Both the position numbers and the translations under genes were made by a program. A DNA stretch of 64,000 nucleotides, taken from contig DVKX01000047.1 in assembly GCA_018715805.1 (NCBI GenBank), forward strand, positions 62,001-126,000, in the 5' to 3' direction. Under the pieces are notes generated by a model. It saw only the letters and a program-made list of their open reading frames with translations. It searched no databases and was not told where the DNA came from. Origin of the DNA: Candidatus Faecousia intestinigallinarum. GTDB lineage: Bacteria; Bacillota; Clostridia; Oscillospirales; Oscillospiraceae. This document shows positions 1 through 8,055 of this stretch, one piece after another. How positions within the stretch are numbered: position 1 is the stretch's first letter; every line of letters begins with the position of its first letter.

Positions 1-2
1 CC

Positions 3-1640
3 GTGAAGAATCTGGAGGCCGCCGGCAACAAGAATCTGGTGCTGGATGTCACCGCCGCCACCGCCAAGGAGACCCTGGCCAACGCCGTTCTGGTGCGCCG
101 CACCGCCCTGAAGGACGGCGACCGCAGCTTCGGCTATCCCTCCATCGTGAACGTGGCCAAGCTGGCCAAGGGCGATCCTCGCCTCCAGACCGCTTACGCC
201 GCTATGTTCACCGAAAAGTACGGCTCCATCATCGTCATGGAAAACATGACCTACGCCGAGGCGCTGCCTCTGTACGGCCTGCGTCAGAACATTTTCACCG
301 ATCCCCAGAAGCCCATGAAGGTGGAAGCCAAGATCTATCCCCTGAACGGCGCCGACGAGAACAGCCCCTGCTGCCTGACTGTGGACTTTGCTCTGACCTA
401 CTTCCTGGTGTCCGGCGAACTGGAGCGGAGCAATCAGCCTGTGAACCTGCTGATCACCGACGCTTCCGGTATGTCCGTGCTCACCGCCTGGGCTGCCGGC
501 AAATTCTCCTCTTCCTCCATTAAGAAGTTCTTTGATGAGAACGATATTGAAAACAAGATCAAGTCTCGCACCCTGATCATCCCCGGTAAGGTGGCTGTGA
601 TGAAGGGCGAGATCCAGGAGAAGCTGCCCGGCTGGAATGTGGTGGTAGGCCCCATGGAGGCTGTGCAGCTGCCCAAGTACATGAAGGATAAGGAATACGA
701 GGCCGCCGCCAAGGCTGCCGCCGCTGAGAATGCCGCCAAGGTCACCACCACCGCCGAGGTGAAGGAGCTCTCCTTCGAGGAGCTGCTGGAGACCCGGGTT
801 CCCAAGATCGAAGTGGTGGATATGGGCGTGCAGTATAAGGGGCATAATCCCGAAGCCAAGACTTTCGTCACCATCGGCGAGCGCATCCACTGCATTGCGC
901 CCACCATCCGCAAGGCTATGGACGAGCGTGATCCCGAACCCATCCTGAAGCGTGCCGCCGAGCAGATCGCCGCCGGCGCTACTTACCTGGATGTGAACAT
1001 CGGTCCTGCTGAAAAGGATGGTCCGGAGCGCATGATGTGGGCTGTAAAGCTGCTGCAGGAGAACTTCAACAACGTGCCCCTGGCGCTGGATACCGCCAAC
1101 AAGAAGGCTATCGAGGCCGGTATCAAGGTATACAACCGCACCAACGGCAAGCCCATCGTGAACTCCGCCGACGCCGGTTCCCGTATCAGCTACATTGATC
1201 TGGCCGCCGCCAACGACGCCATCTGCATCGCCCTTTGCTCTGCCGACGGCATTGCCAAGGACAATGAGGAGCGGATGAAGCACTGCCACAATATGCTTGA
1301 GCGGGGCATGAGCCTGGGCATGACCTCCGACGATCTGTGGTTTGACCCCCTGTTCCTAGTGGTCAAGGGTATGCAGGACAAGCAGATGGAAGTGCTGGAG
1401 GCCATCAAGCTGTTTGCCGACGAGGGTCTGAAGTCCACCGGCGGCTTGAGCAACAACTCCAACGGCGCTCCCAAGCATGTCCGTCCCATCATGGACGCCA
1501 CCCTGGTAGCCATGGCCATGATGCAGGGTCTGACCTCCGCCATCGTGAACCCCAATGACCTGCGGCTGATGGAGACCATCAAATCCTGCGACATCTTCAA
1601 GAATCACGTGCTGTACTCCGACTCCTACCTGGAGCTGTAA
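3..1640 (+). CDS. Corrinoid iron-sulfur protein large subunit (C-terminal part) fused to methyltetrahydrofolate:corrinoid methyltransferase; 5' partial
   Basis: The frame is open to the window edge, so the GTG at base 3 is probably not the real start. Residues 1 to about 235 match the C-terminal cobalamin-binding part of the CFeSP gamma subunit (AcsC/CdhE), with motifs such as NLLITDASGMSVL and VVGPMEA. An Ala/Lys-rich linker (about 235-275) leads into a TIM-barrel pterin-binding domain (about 285-545) resembling AcsE: TIGERIH, LDVNIGPAE, ALDTANKKAIEAG, GGLSNNSNGA. In the Wood-Ljungdahl pathway AcsE moves the methyl group of methyl-H4folate to the cobalt of AcsC, which passes it to acetyl-CoA synthase, encoded next. 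These are normally two proteins; here donor and acceptor domains share one chain. The Fe-S domain of AcsC would lie upstream of the window. Domain identities are recognised from sequence; the benefit of fusion is inference. Confidence 0.88.
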   Translation: MKNLEAAGNKNLVLDVTAATAKETLANAVLVRRTALKDGDRSFGYPSIVNVAKLAKGDPRLQTAYAAMFTEKYGSIIVMENMTYAEALPLYGLRQNIFTDPQKPMKVEAKIYPLNGADENSPCCLTVDFALTYFLVSGELERSNQPVNLLITDASGMSVLTAWAAGKFSSSSIKKFFDENDIENKIKSRTLIIPGKVAVMKGEIQEKLPGWNVVVGPMEAVQLPKYMKDKEYEAAAKAAAAENAAKVTTTAEVKELSFEELLETRVPKIEVVDMGVQYKGHNPEAKTFVTIGERIHCIAPTIRKAMDERDPEPILKRAAEQIAAGATYLDVNIGPAEKDGPERMMWAVKLLQENFNNVPLALDTANKKAIEAGIKVYNRTNGKPIVNSADAGSRISYIDLAAANDAICIALCSADGIAKDNEERMKHCHNMLERGMSLGMTSDDLWFDPLFLVVKGMQDKQMEVLEAIKLFADEGLKSTGGLSNNSNGAPKHVRPIMDATLVAMAMMQGLTSAIVNPNDLRLMETIKSCDIFKNHVLYSDSYLEL

Positions 1641-1655
1641 TCAACCGTATTCCCA

Positions 1656-1684
1656 TTGCCGGGAGGGGTTCTCCCTCCCGGCAA
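1656..1684 (+). other. Intercistronic hairpin between acsC-acsE fusion and acsB
   Basis: A perfect 12-bp stem (TTGCCGGGAGGG / CCCTCCCGGCAA) closes a 5-nt loop. No T tract follows, so it is more likely an mRNA processing or stability element than a terminator. Confidence 0.6.
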
Positions 1685-1724
1685 AAGCGCATTTATCCCC
1701 AAAATTTCTAAAGGAGGAGAACTT

Positions 1725-3854
1725 ATGAGTGTACTAACCGATCTGATCTACGGCGGTTCCAACGCCGTAGCCGGTCTAACGGAAGGCGCTGTCAACGACG
1801 CCATTGCCAAGTATGGCGCGGACAAGGAGATCGCGTTCCCCGATACCGCCTACTACTTCCCCACCATCTATGCCGCCACCGGCGTGAAGGTGAAAACCCT
1901 GGGCGACCTGCCCGCCTGCGTGGGCGTGCTGAAAAGCCTGATTACCAACCAGGAGGATCTGGGACAGGCGCTGAATGCCGGTCTGGCTACTGCGGTGGGC
2001 GCGGAGATCCTGGAGGGTCTGAAATATGCAGAGGGCGGCAACCCCTATGAGAGCGACAGCGGCATCGGCTTCGTGCCCGACCCCATCATTCGTTCCCTGG
2101 GCGTGCCTCTGGTCACCGGCGATATCCCCGGCGTGGCCGTGGTACTGGGCAAAGCCAACGACCCCGCCGACGTGGTCAAGGTGGTCAAGGACTACCAGTC
2201 CAAGGGCATCCTCACTTTCCTGGTGGGTGATGTAATCGAGCAGTGTGCCGAGGGCGGCGTGAAGATGGGTCTGGAGCTGCGGGTCATCCCTCTGGGGCAT
2301 GATGTGACCTCCGTGATCCATGTGGTTACTGTGGCCATCCGGGCGGCGCTGATTTTCGGCAATGTGAAGCCCGGCGATCTGGCGGGGCTTCTGGATTACA
2401 CCAAGAACCGCGTACCTGCCTTTGTAAATACCTTCGGCGCCATTGACGCGGTGGTCGTCTCCGCCGGCGCAGGCGCCATCGCCCTGGGCTTCCCGGTGGT
2501 GGTGGATGTGGAGCTGGGTGAGAATCAGGTTCCCGGCGCACTGGAGTCCGTCACCGATCACAACGATACCGTCAAGCGCTCCCTGGAGATGCGGAATATT
2601 AAGATCAAGGTGAAGGAGCTGCCCATCCCCGTAGCCTTTGCCGCCGCTTTTGAGGGTGAGATCATCCGCAAGGCCGACATGAAGTGCGAATTTTATTCCG
2701 GCAAGAATCCCACCGCAGAGCTGGTGGTCATGCGGGATATGAGCCAGGTGGAGGATCACAAGATCACCATCATCGGCGATGATCTGGATTCCGGCAAAAA
2801 GGACTTTGCCCTGGCCACCTATGTGGAAGTGGCAGGCAGCAAGATGCAGCCGGACTTCGAATCTGTCATCGAGCGGAAGTTCCATACCTGGTTTAACTAT
2901 CTGGAGGGCGTCATGCACACCGGCCAGCGGAATCAGGTGCGTATCCGCGTTTCCAACGACGCCTACGACAAGGGTCTGCGGATGAAGGATTTTGCGGAAG
3001 TTCTGTACACCATGATTATGGATGAATTTGACACCGTTGTGGATAAGTGCCAGGTCACCCTGATTACCGACCCTGAAAAGGCTGCCGCCTTCCGGGACGA
3101 AGTGGCAATGCCCCGCTACAACCAGCGGGACGACCGCCTGGCCTCCATGACCGACGAGTCCGTGGATTGCTACTATACCTGCATTCTCTGCCAGTCCTTC
3201 GCCCCCGCCCACTGCTGCGTGGTAACCCCCGAGCGGCTGGGTCTGTGCGGCGCGGTGAGCTGGCTGGACGCAAAAGCCACCTATGAACTGAACCCCAACG
3301 GTCCCAGCCAGCCCATTTACAAGGAAGGCTGCATGGACGAAAAGACCGGCCGCTATGAATCCGTCAACAAGGCCGTGGCGGAAGCCACCCACGGCGCGGT
3401 GGAGAACATCACCCTGTACTCCATCCTGGAGGATCCCATGACCAGCTGCGGCTGCTTTGAATGCATCTGCGGCATCGAGCCTATGAGCAACGGCTTCATT
3501 GTGGTAAACCGGGAATTCAAGGGCATGACCCCTGCCGGCATGACCTTCGGCGAGCTGGCCAGCTGCACCGGCGGCGGCGTACAGACCCCCGGCTACATGG
3601 GTCACGGCCGCCACTTTATCTCCTCCAAGAAGTTCATCGCGGCGGAGGGCGGCATTGAGCGCATTGTATGGATGCCCAAGGAACTGAAAGACGATGTGGC
3701 CGAGCGGCTCAATAAGACCGCTATGGAGCTCTACGGCATTGAGAACTTCTCCGACTACATTGCCGATGAAACCGTTACCACCGACTGCGAGGAACTGCTG
3801 AACTGGCTCACCGAGAAGAATCACCCGGTATTGAGCATGGAACCTCTGATGTAA
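1725..3854 (+). CDS. acsB: Acetyl-CoA synthase catalytic subunit (CODH/ACS)
   Basis: Forms acetyl-CoA from CO, CoA and the methyl group delivered by the corrinoid protein, at a Ni-Ni-[4Fe-4S] A-cluster. The 709-residue product is close to the usual length of about 730. A-cluster cysteines are visible: CILC at about residues 486-489, further cysteines near 498 and 508, and CGC at 575-577. The start is ATG at 1725, behind AAAGGAGGAG; the longer ORF in the track runs back through the upstream hairpin and lacks a ribosome site. It follows the fused methyl-transfer gene, as expected for an acs operon. The CO dehydrogenase subunit and the small corrinoid subunit AcsD are not in the window and may lie upstream. 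Confidence 0.96.
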   Translation: MSVLTDLIYGGSNAVAGLTEGAVNDAIAKYGADKEIAFPDTAYYFPTIYAATGVKVKTLGDLPACVGVLKSLITNQEDLGQALNAGLATAVGAEILEGLKYAEGGNPYESDSGIGFVPDPIIRSLGVPLVTGDIPGVAVVLGKANDPADVVKVVKDYQSKGILTFLVGDVIEQCAEGGVKMGLELRVIPLGHDVTSVIHVVTVAIRAALIFGNVKPGDLAGLLDYTKNRVPAFVNTFGAIDAVVVSAGAGAIALGFPVVVDVELGENQVPGALESVTDHNDTVKRSLEMRNIKIKVKELPIPVAFAAAFEGEIIRKADMKCEFYSGKNPTAELVVMRDMSQVEDHKITIIGDDLDSGKKDFALATYVEVAGSKMQPDFESVIERKFHTWFNYLEGVMHTGQRNQVRIRVSNDAYDKGLRMKDFAEVLYTMIMDEFDTVVDKCQVTLITDPEKAAAFRDEVAMPRYNQRDDRLASMTDESVDCYYTCILCQSFAPAHCCVVTPERLGLCGAVSWLDAKATYELNPNGPSQPIYKEGCMDEKTGRYESVNKAVAEATHGAVENITLYSILEDPMTSCGCFECICGIEPMSNGFIVVNREFKGMTPAGMTFGELASCTGGGVQTPGYMGHGRHFISSKKFIAAEGGIERIVWMPKELKDDVAERLNKTAMELYGIENFSDYIADETVTTDCEELLNWLTEKNHPVLSMEPLM

Positions 3855-3873
3855 TTTTTTCTTTTCACAGCGT

Positions 3874-3937
3874 CCCGGCCGGCTGCCCGCGCGGCCGGCC
3901 GGGAAAATCGTTCGCCTCCGCCGGAAGGTTTCCGGCG
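3874..3937 (+). other. Two tandem hairpins between acsB and acsV
   Basis: CCCGGCCGGC pairs with GCCGGCCGGG (3874-3903), then CGCCGGAA pairs with TTCCGGCG around a 3-nt loop (3919-3937), followed by ATTTGTT. Neither has a proper T run, so they may reduce, rather than stop, transcription into the activator gene. The effect is inference. Confidence 0.5.
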
Positions 3938-4001
3938 ATTTGTTGGAAACATCGCAGCCGCTGGCTGTTTTACTATATTGATTTTGAAAGGGAAATGATT
4001 C

Positions 4002-5927
4002 ATGAAAGTAACCTTCCAGATCGAAGACGCCTCCCCAGTCGTCATGGAATGTAATGCAGGCGACAATCTGCTGGAACTGGCGCGCCGGGGCAATGTGGCC
4101 ATCGATGCTCCCTGCTCCGGCAACGGCTCCTGCGGAAAGTGCCGGGTAAAGCTGATATCCGGTCAGCTGGAGTGCCTTCCGTCCCGGCACATTTCCGACG
4201 AGGAGTGGGCGCAGGGCTGGCGGCTCAGCTGCAACTGCCGCGTGATGGGCGACGCTACGGTATTTGTGCCGGACATCGCCTCTGCTTATCAGTCCCGGAT
4301 GAAAACCGCAGATCTCTCCTCTCCCCAGGAGATCGCCATCTTCCAGGAGGCGCAGGACGCCCTTCGGGAGAGCGGCATCCATTTCCAGAACGCTTTCCGC
4401 TCTCTGGTTTTGGAAATGACCGCCCCCACCCTGGACGACACCATGCCGGACAACGAGCGCCTTACCCGCGCCATCCAGGAAGCCCTGGGCGTGGAGCAGG
4501 TGGAGATCCCCTATGCCGTCATGGTAAAACTGGCTGCTGCCCTTCGGAAATACAATTTCCGCTTGTGCGTCAAGGGCGAATTAGTGGGGAATACCTTCCG
4601 CTGCATGGAGCTGTCCAGCCCGGAGGATACTGTCATCGCCGCCTGTGCCATCGACATCGGCACTACCACGGTTTCCATGGTGCTGGCCGATCTGGAAAGC
4701 GGCAGGCTGCTGGCCAAGGGTTCCTCCGGCAACGGCCAGATCCGCTACGGCGCGGATGTCATTAACCGCATTATCCAGCAGAGCCGCCCCGGCGGGCGGA
4801 AAAAATTGCAGGACGCCATCATCCAGGAGACCCTGACCCCCATCCTGGCCAACCTGTGCCGGACTGCGGGCATCTCCGCCAAGAGCATCCTGCAGCTGTG
4901 CGTGGGCGCCAATACCACCATGAATCATCTGTTTGTGGGAGTGGACGCAGAGAGCGTGCGCATGGAGCCGTATATCCCCAGCTTCTTTCACTGGGATGGG
5001 CTGCTGGCCGGGGATCTGCATTTGCCCGCCAATCCCCTGGCGCCTGTACGCATCGCTCCCAATATCGGCTCGTATGTAGGCGGCGACATCACCGCCGGTA
5101 CCCTGGCCAGCATGATCTGGGACAAGGACGAGATGAGCCTGTTCATCGACCTGGGCACCAACGGCGAAATTGTCTTCGGCAACCGGGACTTCCTGATGAG
5201 CTGCGCCTGCTCCGCAGGCCCCGCCTTTGAAGGCGGCGACATTTCCTGCGGTATGCGCGCCACCGACGGCGCCATTGAAGCCTGCACCCTGGACAAGGAA
5301 ACTATGGAGCCTTCCCTGTCCATTGTGGGCGACGGAGACCAAAAGCCGGTGGGTATCTGCGGCTCCGGCATTATCGACATCATTTCCGAGCTGTTCCGCT
5401 GCAGCATTATCAACGCCAAGGGACTGTTCGTCCGGGAGGGACGGCGGGTGCGCCGGGACGCCCACGGTATGGGGAGGTTCGTGCTGGCAGAGGCAGAGGA
5501 ATCGGAGACCGGCCGGGAGATCTCCCTGAACGAAGTGGACATCGACAATTTTATCCGCGCCAAGGGCGCTATCTTCTCCGCCATTGACACGCTGCTCTCC
5601 TCCGTGGATATGACCGTGGACATGATCGACAAGGTATATGTGGCCGGCGGCATCGGCTCCGGCATCAACATGAAGAACGCCGTAAATATCGGTATGTTCC
5701 CAGATGTGGAGTTGGAGAAGTTTGCCTATATTGGCAACGCCTCCCTTACCGGCGCTTACGCCATGGTTATGAGCGACCAGGCCAATGCCAAGTGTGCCGA
5801 GGTGGCCGCCAACATGACGTATCTGGAGCTTTCCACCTACCCTGGATATATGGATGCTTTTGTTGCGGCCTGCTTCCTTCCCCACACCGACACCCGGCTG
5901 TTCCCCCACAGCCTCCAGGAAATGTGA
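4002..5927 (+). CDS. acsV: Corrinoid protein reductive activator (RACo type)
   Basis: ATP-dependent reactivator that restores inactive Co(II) corrinoid to Co(I) so the methyl-transfer cycle can continue. The N-terminal region has a plant-type [2Fe-2S] ferredoxin motif: Cys38-x5-Cys44-x2-Cys47 plus a later Cys in RLSCNC. A linker region leads to an ASKHA-type ATPase fold starting near residue 216 (AIDIGTTTVSMV), with FIDLGTNGE and VAGGIGSG phosphate-binding loops (the DUF4445 region). At 641 residues it matches RACo length. A ribosome site AAAGGG precedes the ATG. Position right after acsB supports the role. Related activators serve methanol or methylamine methyltransferases, but the neighbours argue for the acetyl-CoA pathway protein. 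Confidence 0.93.
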   Translation: MKVTFQIEDASPVVMECNAGDNLLELARRGNVAIDAPCSGNGSCGKCRVKLISGQLECLPSRHISDEEWAQGWRLSCNCRVMGDATVFVPDIASAYQSRMKTADLSSPQEIAIFQEAQDALRESGIHFQNAFRSLVLEMTAPTLDDTMPDNERLTRAIQEALGVEQVEIPYAVMVKLAAALRKYNFRLCVKGELVGNTFRCMELSSPEDTVIAACAIDIGTTTVSMVLADLESGRLLAKGSSGNGQIRYGADVINRIIQQSRPGGRKKLQDAIIQETLTPILANLCRTAGISAKSILQLCVGANTTMNHLFVGVDAESVRMEPYIPSFFHWDGLLAGDLHLPANPLAPVRIAPNIGSYVGGDITAGTLASMIWDKDEMSLFIDLGTNGEIVFGNRDFLMSCACSAGPAFEGGDISCGMRATDGAIEACTLDKETMEPSLSIVGDGDQKPVGICGSGIIDIISELFRCSIINAKGLFVREGRRVRRDAHGMGRFVLAEAEESETGREISLNEVDIDNFIRAKGAIFSAIDTLLSSVDMTVDMIDKVYVAGGIGSGINMKNAVNIGMFPDVELEKFAYIGNASLTGAYAMVMSDQANAKCAEVAANMTYLELSTYPGYMDAFVAACFLPHTDTRLFPHSLQEM

Positions 5928-5937
5928 GGGCTGCCGT

Positions 5938-6549
5938 ATGCAGGTAGAAAACCACAAGGAAGAGGTTCCTTTCGAGCATTATGTCAACCTGTTCCGCAGT
6001 CTTTCCCCGGAGGACGCTCAGCGGCGGCTGCCGGACGTTCCCTGGGACGGCCAATGCTACTGCCTGACCCTGCTGGGGCGGGAGTATCGCATTGCCTGGC
6101 CGGAATACGCCATGATCCCGGCGGAGGGCAATGCTGTGCCGCCCCTGCCCACGCAAACCTTCCTGCTGCGCTATCTGCTGGAGGGAAAGAGCCTGCCAGC
6201 AGGGGACGGCTGGAAAACCTTTCGAGAAATGCCTTGGGGAGAGCTGTACCACCAGCCCTACAATGGCCGGATTCTCACCCGAGCGGCGTTTACCTTTGGC
6301 ACAAGGCTGGCGGCGTTTCAGGCCGCAGCAGAGAAGCTGGGCGGGCAGCGCCTTCCCCACGGCGACGCCGGTTACCAGTTCCAGCTCATTGGCCTCTACC
6401 AGATGCAGCTGCTGCTGTGGGAGGGAGATGAGGAATTCCCCCCCAGCGCCCAAGTGCTCTACTCCGACAATTTCTCCCAGGGCTTTTCCCCGGAAGATCG
6501 TGTAGTGGCGGGCGATATTCTCATTTCCCACATCAAAAATCTTATGTAA
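5938..6549 (+). CDS. DUF3786 family protein of the acetyl-CoA synthase cluster
   Basis: A 203-residue soluble protein with no signal peptide. Segments such as LGREYRI, LLRYLLEGK and TFREMPWGELY resemble DUF3786 proteins, which in my recollection occur beside corrinoid and CODH/ACS genes in acetogens and methanogens; the molecular function is unknown. I chose ATG at 5938, 10 nt after the acsV stop, with GAGGG ahead of it; the longer ORF in the track overlaps acsV. It is the last gene before a strong terminator, so it belongs to the acs transcript. A role in corrinoid or metal-centre maturation is only inference from position. Confidence 0.72.
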   Translation: MQVENHKEEVPFEHYVNLFRSLSPEDAQRRLPDVPWDGQCYCLTLLGREYRIAWPEYAMIPAEGNAVPPLPTQTFLLRYLLEGKSLPAGDGWKTFREMPWGELYHQPYNGRILTRAAFTFGTRLAAFQAAAEKLGGQRLPHGDAGYQFQLIGLYQMQLLLWEGDEEFPPSAQVLYSDNFSQGFSPEDRVVAGDILISHIKNLM

Positions 6550-6553
6550 ACTA

Positions 6554-6580
6554 AGCCCTCGAATTTCGAGGGCTTTTTTC
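6554..6580 (+). terminator. Rho-independent terminator of the acs operon
   Basis: AGCCCTCGA / TCGAGGGCT stem with a 3-nt loop, followed by TTTTTT. Confidence 0.92.
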
Positions 6581-6600
6581 AAAGTTTTTCCCGGATAGCA

Positions 6601-6628
6601 TTGTTTTTTCTAAAAATTCTGCTATACT
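6601..6628 (+). promoter_or_regulatory. Promoter for trkA-trkH
   Basis: TTGTTT and TATACT hexamers separated by 16 bp, about 60 bp before the trkA start. Confidence 0.6.
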
Positions 6629-6686
6629 TATCCTTGGATTTTATCCAGGCAAATTGTACTGCCCGCAGCTCTTTTAGGAGGAAACC

Positions 6687-8042
6687 ATGAATATTATCAT
6701 TGCAGGCGACGGCAAGGTAGGCGTGACGCTGACCCGGCAGCTGTCCGCGGAAGGGCACGACCTGACGCTGATCGACTTGAACGGCGATACCCTCAGCTCC
6801 ACCATGGAGCAGTGCGACATTATGACGGTGCAGGGCAACTGCGCTTCCATGAGCATACTGGAGCAGGCTCGCGTAAAAAATGCTGATCTCCTGATCGCCG
6901 CCACCAACGCGGATGAGGTCAATCTTCTGTGCTGCATGACCGCGCGTACCATCAACGAAAAAATTCATACCATCGCCCGGATCCGCAACCCGGAGTATTC
7001 CGATCAGATCTACGCTATGCGCAGCGCCTTCGGCCTGTCCCTGACCGTGAACCCCGAGCGCCAGGCCGCCCAGGAGATCGAGCGCCTCTTGAAATATCCC
7101 GGCTTTCTGCGCCGGGATACCTTTGCCAAGGGGCGGGCAGAGATCGTGGAGCTGCGGGTGAAAGCCCAAAGCAAGCTGTGCAACATTTCGCTGGTAGAGA
7201 TGTACCGCATCATCAAGTGCAAGGTGCTGGTGTGCACCGTACTGCGAGACGGCAGCGCCATCATCCCCAGCGGCAATTTTGTCCTGCGGGAAGGCGACCG
7301 GATCTTTGTCACCGCCCCCACCGCCAACCTGACCGGACTTCTGAAGAGCCTAGGCATCATCACCCGCCGGGTGCGGCGGGTGATCCTGTGCGGCGGCAGC
7401 CGGGTATGCTACTATCTGGCAAAGCGTCTGGAGGGTGACGGCGTACATGTGCAGATCATCGAAAAAGATATGGAGCGCTGCCGCCAGCTGGCCGCCCTGC
7501 TGCCCCAGGCCTGCATTGTCCAGGGGGATTGCACCAGCCAGGCGCGGCTGGAGAGCGAGGGGATCGACGACTGCGATGCGCTGGTAAGCCTCACCGGCAT
7601 TGATGAAATGAACATGATCGTCTCTCTGTATGCCTCCTCCCGGGGCGTTCCCCAGGTGGTGACCAAACTGGGACGCAGCGAAAATACCGCGCTTATCAGT
7701 TCTCTGGAGCTGGGCAGCGTGGTGTGTCCCAAGGAGCTTTGCTGCAATACCATTGTTCGCTATGTTCGCGCCATGGAGAATCAGACCGGCGCGGCGGTTT
7801 CTGTGCACGCCATCGCCGACGGGCAGGCAGAGGCGGTGGAATTCCTGGTGGACGAAACCACCCGCCACTGCGGCGTGCCGCTGAAGGATATGAAGCTGCG
7901 CCCCAATGTGCTGATCTCCAGCATCACCCACGGCTCCACCACGGAAATCCCCAACGGCGAATCCATGTTCCAGCTGGGGGATACCGTGGTAGTCACCAGC
8001 CGCCGGGGTGTGCTGCAGCAGATCAACGACATCTTCGCCTGA
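6687..8042 (+). CDS. trkA: Trk potassium uptake regulatory subunit
   Basis: Cytoplasmic gating subunit of the Trk/Ktr-type K+ channel. Two tandem halves each carry a Rossmann NAD-binding (RCK_N) domain followed by an RCK_C domain; the first begins with IIIAGDGKVG, the second near residue 233 with VILCGGSRVCYYLA. The length of 451 is typical of two-domain TrkA. ATG follows AGGAGGAAACC. The membrane partner trkH starts 13 nt downstream, so the pair is one transcript. In the second half the usual GxGxxG is GGSRVC, a common degeneration, so nucleotide binding may rest on the first half. Confidence 0.95.
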   Translation: MNIIIAGDGKVGVTLTRQLSAEGHDLTLIDLNGDTLSSTMEQCDIMTVQGNCASMSILEQARVKNADLLIAATNADEVNLLCCMTARTINEKIHTIARIRNPEYSDQIYAMRSAFGLSLTVNPERQAAQEIERLLKYPGFLRRDTFAKGRAEIVELRVKAQSKLCNISLVEMYRIIKCKVLVCTVLRDGSAIIPSGNFVLREGDRIFVTAPTANLTGLLKSLGIITRRVRRVILCGGSRVCYYLAKRLEGDGVHVQIIEKDMERCRQLAALLPQACIVQGDCTSQARLESEGIDDCDALVSLTGIDEMNMIVSLYASSRGVPQVVTKLGRSENTALISSLELGSVVCPKELCCNTIVRYVRAMENQTGAAVSVHAIADGQAEAVEFLVDETTRHCGVPLKDMKLRPNVLISSITHGSTTEIPNGESMFQLGDTVVVTSRRGVLQQINDIFA

Positions 8043-8055
8043 CGGGGGAAGCGCC

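Noticed and set aside
1776-4382. 868-aa reverse-strand ORF opposite acsB and acsV
   Set aside because: Shadow frame of GC-rich coding sequence: low-complexity Gly/His/Ala translation, no ribosome site, and the forward frame is clearly acsB.
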